Assembly (NCBI GenBank): GCA_903889565.1 | Contig: CAISYC010000060.1 | Coordinates: forward strand, 1-64,000 | Source of the DNA: an uncultured beta proteobacterium | Lineage (GTDB): Bacteria; Pseudomonadota; Gammaproteobacteria; Burkholderiales; SG8-41 | Direction: 5' to 3' | Length of the DNA stretch: 64,000 nucleotides | Shown: one piece after another, positions 49,977 through 59,157 of the stretch | Numbering within the stretch: the first letter of the stretch is position 1 | How the letters are laid out: the number at the start of each line of letters is the position of its first letter | Program-made: the position numbers and the translations under genes | Notes under the pieces: generated by a model | What the model was told of the DNA's origin: nothing | What the model saw: the letters and a program-made list of their open reading frames with translations, nothing else | The model's database searches: none

Positions 49977-50807
49977 CTATTTCGCAGCAGCGGGAAACGC
50001 CGGCAACAGGCCAATGTCGCGCGCGTCGTGCTGAATGATAAGAGTGGCTTTGAAATTCGCCGCCAGCTTCTTGAAGCGATCGATCGACGCCAGCGATTCC
50101 GCGCGGCTGCTGTTGAACCACGGCACACCGTTGGTATCGTAGTTCTCGTGAAAATGCGCGAGATCGCCGGTGATCAGCACGTTGCCCTTCTCTTTCAGCC
50201 GGACCAGCAGGCTGTGGTGACCCGGCGTGTGACCGGGCGTGTTCAACATCACGACGGTGCCGTCGCCGAACACGTCCTTGTCGGTCGGCTGCGGTTCGAC
50301 CTTGCCGCCGCCGCTGATCCAGCGCGCAAACGGCGGCGCATTGACGCCGGCGGCCGGCTTGGGCGCGGTAATCGCATCCCAGTCACCCTTGCCGATCAAG
50401 AGCGTCGCCTGCGGAAACGAATCGACCTGCCCCGTATGATCGGCGTGATAGTGGCTGATGCCGACATACTGAATCTGCTCGGGCTTGACGCCCAGGTGCG
50501 CCAACTGATCGACCACGCTGACCTTCGGCGCCACGCCGCCTGTGGCGCTCATCGAATGGCCGGTATCCCACAGCAGGTATTGATCACCATGTTTGATCAG
50601 GTAACAGCTGAACGTAAATTGCACCTTGAGGTTGCCGTAGGAATAGGTGTCGGAGAAACGCTGATTGACCTCGGTGGGCGCCTGTTGCGTGCCGCAATCA
50701 GCCAATCGCGTAAGCGTGACCTCGGCTGCGGGTTGCGCCAAAACCGGCGCGGCAAGCAAAGCACAGGCGCAGAAGCCGAGCGCCATGGTATTCAGAGTCC
50801 GTCGCAT
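49977..50807 (-). CDS. secreted metallo-beta-lactamase-fold hydrolase, AHL-lactonase-like
   Basis: A 276-residue MBL-fold enzyme with a signal peptide ending APVLAQ. It has the dizinc motif SHYHADHTG, the TPGHTPGHHSLL second-shell motif, TGDLAHFHENYD (third Asp) and IIQHDARD. The YLLWDTGHS strand and gene length match the N-acyl-homoserine-lactone lactonase family, but most of these act in the cytoplasm; here the signal peptide predicts the periplasm. Quorum quenching is possible but only inferred. A terminator follows. Confidence 0.87.
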   Translation of the reverse strand: MRRTLNTMALGFCACALLAAPVLAQPAAEVTLTRLADCGTQQAPTEVNQRFSDTYSYGNLKVQFTFSCYLIKHGDQYLLWDTGHSMSATGGVAPKVSVVDQLAHLGVKPEQIQYVGISHYHADHTGQVDSFPQATLLIGKGDWDAITAPKPAAGVNAPPFARWISGGGKVEPQPTDKDVFGDGTVVMLNTPGHTPGHHSLLVRLKEKGNVLITGDLAHFHENYDTNGVPWFNSSRAESLASIDRFKKLAANFKATLIIQHDARDIGLLPAFPAAAK

Positions 50808-51074
50808 TGCAGTCCCCTCCAGGAATGGTTAAAGATATTCAGTGTGCCCCGCTGCACTCGCAACGCGGCCGCAAGCGGCAAGAGCGGCCCGCCAATCTAC
50901 ACCGGCGACAGCAGGGTCGCAAACCGGCGTCGATTCGCACCGCCTGCCCGGGCGCGAATGCGGCTTCATGCGGCGACGTGAGCCGCCCTTGCATAAAAAC
51001 GGCCGGAATCTCTCCACAGTCGCCGTTCCGGAATTTCGGTTACAGTTTGCACTCGCCGATTTCAGGAGCCCATC

Positions 51075-51533
51075 ATGCTGGCAATCAGATTATCCTTATG
51101 GTCAATCGCGGCGGGCGCGCTCATACCGATCATGGCCGTGCCGAATGCGCGTTTGGGGCTTGCGTTAGGCGAGCCGCTGCATGCATCCACCATTCTCTTT
51201 ATGGTGGGCTTGGTCACCTGCGTAATTATTTCAATTCTGCTGACCGGTTCGATCCCCGACTTTTCCAGGCTGACCGCCGTGCAACCGATTGAGTTGGCCG
51301 GCGGCCTGATCGTCGGCTTTTACGTCATCAGCGCGACCTTGCTGGCGCCCCGCTTCGGCGTGGGAAACTTCATCCTGTTTGCCGTCGCCGCGCAAGTGGT
51401 CAGCGCGGCATTGATCGACCACTTCGGGTTGTTTGGAGCGGTCATTCGCCCCGTCAATCCGGTCAGACTGGGCGGCATATCGTTGCTGCTGGCGGGGCGG
51501 GCAATCACGCAATTTGCGAACGCAAAAGTTTGA
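51075..51533 (+). CDS. YdcZ/DUF606-type small multidrug-like membrane protein
   Basis: A 152-residue inner-membrane protein with about five hydrophobic helices (starts MLAIRLSLWSIAAGALIP). Sequence pattern and length match the YdcZ/DUF606 branch of the drug/metabolite transporter superfamily: PIELAGGLIVGFYVISATLLAP and the terminal GISLLLAGRAITQF. A CAGGAGCCCATC ribosome site precedes the ATG. These proteins often work as pairs; only one is here. The substrate is unknown. Confidence 0.83.
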   Translation: MLAIRLSLWSIAAGALIPIMAVPNARLGLALGEPLHASTILFMVGLVTCVIISILLTGSIPDFSRLTAVQPIELAGGLIVGFYVISATLLAPRFGVGNFILFAVAAQVVSAALIDHFGLFGAVIRPVNPVRLGGISLLLAGRAITQFANAKV

Positions 51534-51668
51534 ACACTTTCTAAACAGGCGCGCTTCCTGTTCGGTGTTCTGACTGATCATTGGAAGCCATCCGAAAATG
51601 GCTTCCAATCACGCCGGCCGCTTTGGTGTTCACGCAGGGCTCAAATCGGAACCCACGGCCTGAAATAT

Positions 51669-52067
51669 TTACGCGCGCTTCGCCCAGCGCCGGATATCGA
51701 AGTCCTCGGGCACCGGGATAATCAAGCTTTCGCGCGGGCCCAGCAATTCGCGGTTGGCATGGCCTTCGCCGGTGAGGTCTTCGGCAAACAGCACGTCGCC
51801 GTGACCGAAACAGCGTTTGCCGCCGCCGCAGCTGATCTCCACCGCACCGAACAGCGTAATCACGAACTGCTTCTGCCGCGGACAGTGAAATTCCTCCGAG
51901 CGGCCGAGCGGATTCTCGCGAAACGACAGCCCCGTCACCGGCAGCAGCGCCGATCTCAACGAAATGCGCTCGCCGGCGATCAGTTCGTTCATCGGCACCA
52001 TCAGATCCTCGAAGTGCGAACGGCCGTCGTCGCCGGTATAAATGCGGATGATTTTTTTGTGCGACAC
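51669..52067 (-). CDS. cupin-fold protein
   Basis: A 132-residue single-domain cupin-like protein: KIIRIYTGDDGRSHFED, CPRQKQFVITLFGAVEISC and GHGDVLFAEDLTGEGHANREL, the last resembling the second cupin motif with a His. The first motif lacks the usual HxH, so metal binding is doubtful. It comes 81 bp after the CxxC..CC gene on the same strand and may be the third gene of that unit. No signal peptide. Confidence 0.78.
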   Translation of the reverse strand: MSHKKIIRIYTGDDGRSHFEDLMVPMNELIAGERISLRSALLPVTGLSFRENPLGRSEEFHCPRQKQFVITLFGAVEISCGGGKRCFGHGDVLFAEDLTGEGHANRELLGPRESLIIPVPEDFDIRRWAKRA

Positions 52068-52148
52068 GTGGAATCCTTGTTCAGAAAATTAAACAGCAAT
52101 TGGTGCAACGGTTTTAGTCAGAATGTCACGATCAAAGGATGACCGCAG

Positions 52149-52796
52149 TTATTCGTTGATCAACGCTTCGAACCGCGGCAGGCTGTCCGGAAACTGTTCG
52201 GCCAGCAGGCGAAACCACTGCTCGGATTGCGCCGGTGCTGGAACACGGCCTTCGCGCGGCCGGTTACAGGTAAAAAACAGGCAGTCGACCGGTTTGGCGC
52301 TCACCATGGCCTTGCTTTCCGGCGCATGCAGTATGCAATGCCGGCTGCTGTCGCCGTCGTCCGACGGCCAGTTGCCGACACGCTTGCTTAGAAAGACGCA
52401 ACCGCGATTGAGCCAGGGATTGCGCTCGAACAATTCCTTGCGGATGTCCCAGTAATCGTCGCCGCCGGGAATGCTGATCAGGTGGCCGTCGGCCGACAGC
52501 GATTTCATGTGAAACAACATGAGCGTGGCCTCACCGCCGCCCGCCCTCACCGTCTTGCGGTAGACATCGAAATATTGAAACACGAAATCGCCGAAACTCA
52601 ATCCTGGCGCGAATTCAAAATCCGTGCGTCGCAGGTTACCGCGGCCGTAACGCTCAAAAATGGCGACGACGTTTTCCAGTATCGCAAAGCCGCCCAGGCT
52701 GCAGCAGGGGGATGAACACGCGCGGCAGTCGCCTTCGGTGACGCCGCCACGGTGATATACATCCAGAAACCGGACGATGGCTTCCGGCAATCGCAC
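52149..52796 (-). CDS. Cys-cluster protein (YkgJ-like), GTG start coupled to LVIVD gene
   Basis: A 215-residue protein starting with GTG at 52796, whose first base is the last base of the upstream TAG (TAGTG overlap). Near the N-terminus is C-x2-C-x3-CC (GDCRACSSPCCSLGG), as in the YkgJ-like zinc/iron-chelating family; more cysteines occur later (HCILHAPESK, DCLFFTCNRP). A longer frame runs upstream antisense-like through the LVIVD gene but is a shadow. It is likely made by termination-reinitiation with the LVIVD protein. The function is unknown; metal binding is inferred. Confidence 0.7.
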   Translation of the reverse strand: MRLPEAIVRFLDVYHRGGVTEGDCRACSSPCCSLGGFAILENVVAIFERYGRGNLRRTDFEFAPGLSFGDFVFQYFDVYRKTVRAGGGEATLMLFHMKSLSADGHLISIPGGDDYWDIRKELFERNPWLNRGCVFLSKRVGNWPSDDGDSSRHCILHAPESKAMVSAKPVDCLFFTCNRPREGRVPAPAQSEQWFRLLAEQFPDSLPRFEALINE

Positions 52797-54478
52797 TAGG
52801 CGGGCGCCCCTGCGTTGAGTTGCGGCAGCGACCATTCGCTCACCGGCATTGCGCCGAGTACGGGCTTGCCGAGTGCCGGCGTCGACAGGATATAAATGCC
52901 GGTGGTGGTCCCCGCATAAATCAGATTGCGATCCCACTCGATAAAGATCTGGTCGGTCGGCCGGCTGTAGGCAAGCCCTTCCTTGTCGCAGGCGCGCGCG
53001 GACGCGCTGGTGTAATCGACGGGATCGACGCAATCCGGTCCGAGCGTGCCGCCATGCGGTGCGACAAACCACGCGACCTCTTTCGGACGACTCGGCTCCG
53101 ACAGGTCGTAACAACGGATCCCCGCATTGAAGAACGACAGCGCCATAAAGGTGGGAGACATGCGACCGGGTGCATTGTGCGAAGGCGAGATATGCGAGCC
53201 GAAGCGTCCGCGCGCGAAGCAAAAGTCGGTGTAGGGCGCATCGGCCGGCGGTTTCGGCCGCGGCAGCTGCGCGATCGGCACCGGATTGCGCGGATCGCGC
53301 ACATCGAGCACCCAGTTGGGCAGCCATGATTCGTTGCAGTCGGGGTTCAGCGGTTCCGCATTGGTGACGACAATGCCGCGGTCGAGCATGCCGAGGTACA
53401 TCGAATGAAACGGTATGCCGTCGAGACCATACGCCGGGGTCGGATCGAAGCGACCGATCACGCGCGGATTCCTGATGTCCGACAGATCGTGCGTCATGAA
53501 GCCGAACGCCGACCACGTGGCATAGCCGATCCTGCCGCCGTCTTCGATCCGTTTCGGCACGCACATCGGCAGGTGCGACATGGTGTAGGGCATGCGGTCA
53601 AGCGGAAAGCGCAGCTTCTGGAACACCGCGGTCGCCTCGTCGATCGAGAGCGGATGATCCGGAATGTTTTCAACACCGCGCCCCTGCAGGAATTTCCATT
53701 TCTTCAAATGCTCGACTTCGCCGGCCACACCGGCGCGCTGCCCCGGCACCCAGTAGCGCGAGACCTCCTTGATCTTCGACGGATCCGAAACGTCAACGAT
53801 CATCAGGCAGTTCGAATACGGCGTCAGGTTGGCGAGGATGCCGGTGTAAGTCTCATCGGGCGCGCAATCGATGTAGGCGTATTTTCCGCCGTCGTAGAAC
53901 ATCGAGTCGCCATGCGAACCGGAGCCGGTCTGGCCGGTGCTGAACTCGGAAATGCGCACCAGCCTGGTCGGGTCGGTGGCATCCCACGCGCGTATGCCGC
54001 GCAGCCCTTTCCAGTTCTTGTATTCCTCGTTGACCGATGGATCGAGAAAACGTCCGCCCGGCATGTGCAGAATCGAAACATAGGGCACCGCCGACGATTG
54101 CAACAGGATCCATTTGCGCAATTGCGCGTTGTAGGCGAGCTGACCGCCCGCCGCGCCGCCCTTGTTGATGAATCGCGGGTTGCGCGGATCGGTGACGTCG
54201 ATTACATCGCCGCCCTGGAAAATCAACCGCTGTCCGCCGGGCGCGCTCATCATCTGCATGCCGCCGCTGCGTCCGGCCCCAGGCAGATGCCCGATCAGTT
54301 CCATGTTGTTGAAATACATGCGCTGATCGAGGTAGGGCACGCTTTGCGGCGATGGCCGCGGATGGTGGTGCGCCAATCCGTTGGTGGCGGCCACCGCAGC
54401 ACCCGCCGCGACGGTACGGCCGGCCAGCTTCAGAAAATCCCGGCGCGCCGGTTCGTAACGCTCATGTTGCGAAGACAT
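52796..54478 (-). CDS. Tat-exported LVIVD-repeat beta-propeller protein
   Basis: A 560-residue exported propeller protein. The N-terminus has a classical twin-arginine motif (ARRDFLKLAG, residues 11-20) and a His-rich stretch (AHHHPRPSP). LVIVD-type blades are clear: GGDVIDVTDPRNPRFI, IRAWDATDPTRLVRI, CLMIVDVSDPSKIKEV, IVTNAEPLNPDCN-type segments and IRCYDLSEPSRPKEV. It belongs to the same broad family as the gene at 13867 but lacks that protein's helical insertion. It may bind a folded cofactor, given Tat export. It is the first gene of a coupled unit. Confidence 0.87.
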   Translation of the reverse strand: MSSQHERYEPARRDFLKLAGRTVAAGAAVAATNGLAHHHPRPSPQSVPYLDQRMYFNNMELIGHLPGAGRSGGMQMMSAPGGQRLIFQGGDVIDVTDPRNPRFINKGGAAGGQLAYNAQLRKWILLQSSAVPYVSILHMPGGRFLDPSVNEEYKNWKGLRGIRAWDATDPTRLVRISEFSTGQTGSGSHGDSMFYDGGKYAYIDCAPDETYTGILANLTPYSNCLMIVDVSDPSKIKEVSRYWVPGQRAGVAGEVEHLKKWKFLQGRGVENIPDHPLSIDEATAVFQKLRFPLDRMPYTMSHLPMCVPKRIEDGGRIGYATWSAFGFMTHDLSDIRNPRVIGRFDPTPAYGLDGIPFHSMYLGMLDRGIVVTNAEPLNPDCNESWLPNWVLDVRDPRNPVPIAQLPRPKPPADAPYTDFCFARGRFGSHISPSHNAPGRMSPTFMALSFFNAGIRCYDLSEPSRPKEVAWFVAPHGGTLGPDCVDPVDYTSASARACDKEGLAYSRPTDQIFIEWDRNLIYAGTTTGIYILSTPALGKPVLGAMPVSEWSLPQLNAGAPA

Positions 54479-54889
54479 CGGTTACCCCTCCCTCAAAATG
54501 ATTTGCCGCAGGTTTTTGTTGTTTGAACGGGCATTCACTGCAAAGGCCGGATGAAGTTCTGAACGCGACCACGATCGAGCCTTCTGATCGGATGCTACCC
54601 GACGCCTACCGGCCACGCAAACGGGATGACCATGACTATGGAGCAAGTTGAATTTCCAGATTGCCGGCGGCAATTGACAGCGAAGCCGCTCATGCCGGCG
54701 CGCGGATCACTCGCTTTACTGACCCCCGGGGTTGAAGGTCTTTTCTTCCCACTCCCCCGGGGAGAGGGATTAAGGGTGAGTGCGCAATATCATGAATTAC
54801 CTAATGCTCAATAATCCGCTCCAACGACATGATTGTTGTCCAAGTCGCAGCCCCGGCACCTTACCCAAGAAAGATGGCCGAAAATCGTA
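54479..54889. other. intergenic stretch without a recognised gene
   Basis: A 411-bp gap between the selenoprotein gene and the LVIVD gene, both minus strand. It contains a GC-rich inverted patch with CCCCCGGGG motifs near 54721-54770. No open frame with a ribosome site was seen. Confidence 0.5.
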
Positions 54890-56614
54890 TCACCCGCGTT
54901 TGCGCAGCTTGATTTCCTTGCCGACCGGATAGCCCAGCACGCCGTTGTGCGTGAACACAAAGCAACTGTTCCTGCCCAGATCGCCGGTGACGACGATCAT
55001 GTAATCATCGGGCTTCCAGACCAGCGGCACCATGCGCTCCGGATTGTCGGATTCATGAAACGCCTTCGGGATGCGGCCGGCATTGAATTCCTCGGTCAGA
55101 TTCCAGATCGGCTTCTGCGTCCAGTCGCGCAGGATGCTTTCGAACAGTTTTGCCGGAATGCGCGCGCGCTCGAACAGTTGCTCCTTGAATTTCTGTTTGG
55201 ACCAGCCGCCGGCGGCGATGGTCTCGGCCATGATCGGCGACAACAGAATCAGCGGCCGCAAGGTACCCATGCCCTGCCCCACGGTGAACATGAGTTGCCA
55301 GGTGTATTGGCGGACCACCGCATCGGCCATATATGGCATCATCGCTTCGGGCGTCGAGCCGGAGATCGACGAGATGTGATTGCCACCGGTGTAGCGCCCG
55401 ACCGACAACGCGTTGGTGCCCGCAGCAAAGCCGAACTCCGCGCAATTGGGCGGCCAGCCGATCTTCGCCAGCACATCCTCGTTTTCGGCCACCACCACAC
55501 GCCAGGTGTTGCCGAAGGTGGCCTTGTCGTTTTTGTGCGGCAGAAAGCCGGCGACGTTGCGCAGATACATCCGCCAGAAACGGCCGATCGAGGTGTTGGC
55601 CTGAAAGCCGTCGCGCATCACGCCCTGCGTATAGTTGAAGCCGAGTTCCTTGATGATGGGGCCGTTCAGCACGATCAGATTGTCGCCGCCCGGCGTGTTG
55701 CCGCTGTGCTCGACGCCGTAGTCGTGATCGGCCATCGCTTCGACCGCCGCAATCAGCACCGGCATGTATTCGGGCCGGCAGCCCGCCATCACGCCATTCA
55801 CCGCCACGCTCCACACCGTGGCCGCGCGATTGTCGGGCAGCATCACGCCAAGCACTTCGTCCGCATCGCGATCGGTGTGCTGCAAAAACCCTTCGACCTT
55901 GTCGACCGTCGGCGGCACGATCGGCAGGCCGTCCGACAACTCATGCGCGAGAAAATATTCGTTGACCTCCTCGAAGCTGCCGCGGCACACGATGTCGCGC
56001 GCGCCGGGTTCGCCGCCGACCACCGCTTTCGCCGGCAGCGTGCGCAGGTTCTCAATCACCTGCGCCAGCGTCACCTCGCGAATGTTCTTCTGCAGCACAT
56101 CCTTGGTTTGCACCCCCGGATGCCCCGGCACGCCCGCCATCTGGATATTCGGATAACCAAGGCCGATCGACGTCGCCTTGGCCAGCGTCATGAAACTCTC
56201 GCAGATCAGCGTCGACGACGGAATGCCTGCGGCTTCGGCTGCTGCACTGGCCCGCAACACGGCGGGCGCACAGCTCCCTCAACACCCCATGCCGGAGATG
56301 ACGGCGTCGACCCCCAGCGCTTTGAGTTTTTCCGGCAGTGCGGCGACGACTTTGCGTTCGTCGCTGCCATGCGTGTTGCCGAACTCGCTCCAGTTGATAA
56401 ATTTCATGCCGGGATACAGCGCGGAGAGGCTGCCCTCGAGCTGCTCGAAGACTTCATTGCCGCGGAACACATAGTCCCAGATCCAGCCGATGGTTTTGCC
56501 TTCGAGTGTATCGAGCCGCTTCGCCAGCGGCTTGACCCTGGTCTGGCGCGGGCTGCGCGGCCACAAGGCTTCGTACTGCGCGCGCGCGTATGAATTGGTG
56601 TTGGTCGTGTTCAT
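54890..56614 (-). CDS. UGSC-family selenoprotein (in-frame TGA = selenocysteine)
   Basis: A 574-residue protein read through TGA at 56281-56279. Without decoding it would appear as two genes: 56614..56279 ending GMGC, and an unstarted frame to 54890. The TGA falls in the context G-M-G-C-U112-G-S-C115, the UGSC motif that names a selenoprotein family; U-x-x-C is a redox-type pair. Residues 1-190 are the UGSC domain (LEGKTIGWIWDYVFRGNEV before it; SFMTLAKATSIGLGYPN after). A C-terminal domain of about 380 residues starts near a SDGLPIVPPTVDKVEGFL segment and ends KEIKLRKRG. A SECIS-like hairpin follows the TGA. The ATG at 56614 is preferred; TTG 56680 is possible. The reaction is unknown. Confidence 0.85.
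56241..56281 (-). promoter_or_regulatory. UGA codon and bacterial SECIS-like stem-loop
   Basis: UGA at 56281-56279 is followed after GGGA by a stem: GCUGUGC (56274-56268) pairs with GUGCAGC (56247-56241), and GCCCGC (56267-56262) with GCGGGC (56255-56250). A CA bulge sits on the 3' side and the apical loop is CGUGUU. The loop begins 18 bases after UGA and has G as its second base. This fits the known bacterial SECIS rule (G in the first two loop bases, 16-37 bases from UGA). Confidence 0.8.
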
Positions 56615-56801
56615 GAGAACTTTCGAATCTTTGGTTGCTCTGTAAATGCGGTGTTGCGGATTAATCGCGGTTTGCGACAACGCAATTATTTTACGCGCTT
56701 TGCTCCCCCGTTCCCGACGACTGCTTTATCGCAACCCGCCTCAATTTGACCGCCACTCGACCATACGCTTAAGCTTTCCCGCATTTCCCGGAGAAGTCCT
56801 C

Positions 56802-57764
56802 ATGGCGCAAGCAACAATCCTGTTCGCGGCCGTCGCCTCGCTGTGCGCGCTGTCCGCTTCCGCGCAAAGCTATCCCGCCAGGCCGATTCGCATCATCGTC
56901 GGCTTTGCACCGGGCGGCGCCGTTGACATCATCGCGCGCATCTCGGCGCAGCGGCTCTCGGAAGCCTTCGGCCGCACCGCCGTGGTCGAGAACCGCCCGG
57001 GCGCCAGCACCAACATCGCCGCCGACCTCGTCGCCAAGGCCGCACCCGATGGCTACACGCTGCTGATGGGGTCGTCGTCAAACGCTACCAACATGACGCT
57101 CTTCCGCAATCTGCCCTACGAAACGCTGCGCGACTTTGCCCCCGTCACGCAGGTCGGCTACGGACCGCAGGTACTCGCCATGCATCCATCGCTGCCGGCG
57201 AAATCCGTGAAGGAGCTGGTCGCGCTGTCAAGAAAGATACCCGGCCAGTTGAGTTACGCCTCGGCCGGCAACGGCAGCTCGCAACATCTGGCCGGCGAAC
57301 TCTTCAAGATGATGAACAAGGTGGACATCGTGCACGTGCCGTACAAGGGCGGCCAGCCGGCGCTGGTCGATGTCATCGGCGGTCAGGTCGCTTATCTGTT
57401 CATCAATACGCTCGAAGCGCTGCCGCACGCAAAATCAGGCCGCCTGAAAGTGCTCGCCGTGGCGAGCGCCAGGCGATCGAGCGTGCTGCCGGAGGTGCCC
57501 ACCTTCGCCGAATCGGGCGTGCCGCCCCTCGTGTCGGAAACGTGGTGGGGCCTGCTCGCCCCCGCCGGCACACCGAAAGAGATCATTGCGCGGCTGCACG
57601 GTGAAATCGCCAGGGGCCTCGCCACCGCTGAATTGAAAGAGCGATTCACCACGCTCGGCGCCGAACCGGTCGGCAGCTCACCCGAGCAGTTCAGCGCGTT
57701 TATTCGCGAGGAAGTGCAGAAATGGGGGGATGTCGTGAGGAAGCTGGGGATCAAGGCGGATTGA
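56802..57764 (+). CDS. Bug/TctC-family tripartite tricarboxylate receptor
   Basis: A 320-residue receptor divergent from the selenoprotein gene (187 bp between starts). The ATG at 56802 follows GGAGAAGTCCTC, and the signal peptide ends LSASAQ. It continues SYPARPIRIIVGFAPGGAVD, ENRPGASTNIAADLVA, DGYTLLMGSSSN, YASAGNGSSQHLAGELF and HVPYKGGQPAL. The intergenic region may control both genes, which would tie uptake of an unknown acid to the selenoprotein. Confidence 0.93.
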   Translation: MAQATILFAAVASLCALSASAQSYPARPIRIIVGFAPGGAVDIIARISAQRLSEAFGRTAVVENRPGASTNIAADLVAKAAPDGYTLLMGSSSNATNMTLFRNLPYETLRDFAPVTQVGYGPQVLAMHPSLPAKSVKELVALSRKIPGQLSYASAGNGSSQHLAGELFKMMNKVDIVHVPYKGGQPALVDVIGGQVAYLFINTLEALPHAKSGRLKVLAVASARRSSVLPEVPTFAESGVPPLVSETWWGLLAPAGTPKEIIARLHGEIARGLATAELKERFTTLGAEPVGSSPEQFSAFIREEVQKWGDVVRKLGIKAD

Positions 57765-57905
57765 GGCGGGCAGTCATTATTTCTATTTAAACGAACCTGC
57801 CCTTTTGGGTGCCAAGACTGTGTGTGCGACTTTGACAACGACCCGTGATCGGCGCATAAAGAAAACGTTGTTTCCCCGGGTGCAACCAATGCCGTTTGAG
57901 ATGTC

Positions 57906-58232
57906 ATGAAAAACTTCATGTTGTTTGGCGCCGCGTTAATTTATATTGTTCTGATCGCCTGGCCGCTCGAATATTGCCTTACAAGAAAATGTACTGGATC
58001 TGATCTCGATGCATTTATGCCGGCGTTCCTTTTCAGCATCATAGGAATTCCGGCTGTTATATCTGCCGTCTTCATCATCCTCAAAAATCTTTGGCCAGGC
58101 TCCACCTTTGTGCCGCGGCTGGAAAAGGCGGCATGGATTGCCCTGGTGGTCGTGGTGGTTGGCGGGTGCATTTGCCTCAGCTTTAAATCGCAGGGTTCAC
58201 AGCTCAACCGATCCGTGCCAATGACGAGATGA
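57906..58232 (+). CDS. small membrane protein in a low-GC patch
   Basis: A 108-residue protein with three hydrophobic segments (about residues 5-22, 38-60 and 75-92) and no recognised family. Codon and base use are less GC-rich than the neighbours, hinting at transfer. Its stop overlaps the start of the decayed hydrolase gene by four bases (ATGA), so the two were once one transcription unit. Confidence 0.65.
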   Translation: MKNFMLFGAALIYIVLIAWPLEYCLTRKCTGSDLDAFMPAFLFSIIGIPAVISAVFIILKNLWPGSTFVPRLEKAAWIALVVVVVGGCICLSFKSQGSQLNRSVPMTR

Positions 58233-59015
58233 AACGAATACTTCTAGCCTTGGTGGCTGCGTTCACGATCAACGCGAATGGCGTTTGGGCCGCGCAGGTA
58301 TTTGCAGTAGACCCGCCTCAAAGCAGCAGCCCTAACGCTCCACCGACACTGACCCTGCTGTATGCCGTAGATAGCCCGCAGGCCACTGTCATTGCCATAC
58401 CGGGCGGGGAAGGCCACATTAATCTAACGGAACAATCCACGACTTCACGCAACGGAACCGCGCTGATGCTGGAAAATCTGGTCAGCCCGGTTTTTCAACA
58501 TTGAGAATAAATGTGGTCGTGTTTGACACCCCACTGGAATTTCCCCCAATGCAAGAACAAGCGGAGATCACCAGGACCGAATAGACAGCGTTGTTCGTTT
58601 TTACAAAAACAAGTTGAATACACCAATTGGGCTGCTTGGGCACAGCTGGGGCTCGTTGAGCGTCTCTGCGTTTGTGAACCGGGCACCTGAAAACAGAGGA
58701 CTCCTTGCGGGGATCATCACGAGCGGGAGCGAAAACGCGATTGAGTTTGCGGATGATTTGAACATGCCGATCCTTTTCTTGCATCATGAGCGAGATGGAT
58801 GCACGAACACTCAATACCATAGCGCTCAAACCAATTTCGAGAAAACAAAATCAAGAAACAAGGGCATCACCGAATTCGCCACGGTCAAAGGCGGACAGGC
58901 ACAAGGAAATCCGTGTCGGGACGGGCTTCATATGTATTTCGGTGCACACGAAGCAGCCGCCCGGCTTATTGAGCAATTCGTAGCGAGAAATACCCGGGCA
59001 GGAACAGGCAAATAA
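58229..59015 (+). pseudogene. decayed alpha/beta hydrolase
   Basis: The frame starts with a signal-like MKRILLALVAAFTINANGVW and VIAIPGGEGH (oxyanion strand). It leaves frame near a T-run at about 58490, passes through a second frame (INVVVFDTPLEFPP) and enters a third near 58580. There the nucleophile elbow LLGHSWGSLS and the rest of the fold (ILFLHHERDGC, GLHMYFGAHEAA with a likely catalytic His) are found. Two frame changes make a functional product unlikely, unless both are assembly errors. It is low-GC like the gene before it. Confidence 0.75.
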
Positions 59016-59157
59016 GCGGCTGCAAACAGCCACAAATGCCGATTGCCATCGATGCTCAAGCCGACGGCATCAAGCCTATTTTCAGCTTCGGGTTGGCCCG
59101 CCCTTCTTCCTTTGCCGGAATCAAAGGTATCAGGCTCAACAAATTCGCTGCGCCTTC

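Noticed and set aside
52797-53564. upstream extension of the Cys-cluster protein inside the LVIVD gene
   Set aside because: Same-strand second frame through a well-supported gene; the GTG at 52796 gives a sensible coupled start.
56279-56680. 133-residue stand-alone protein ending at the TGA
   Set aside because: The domain continues in frame after the TGA with the UGSC motif, and the downstream part has no start of its own; readthrough as Sec is the better model.
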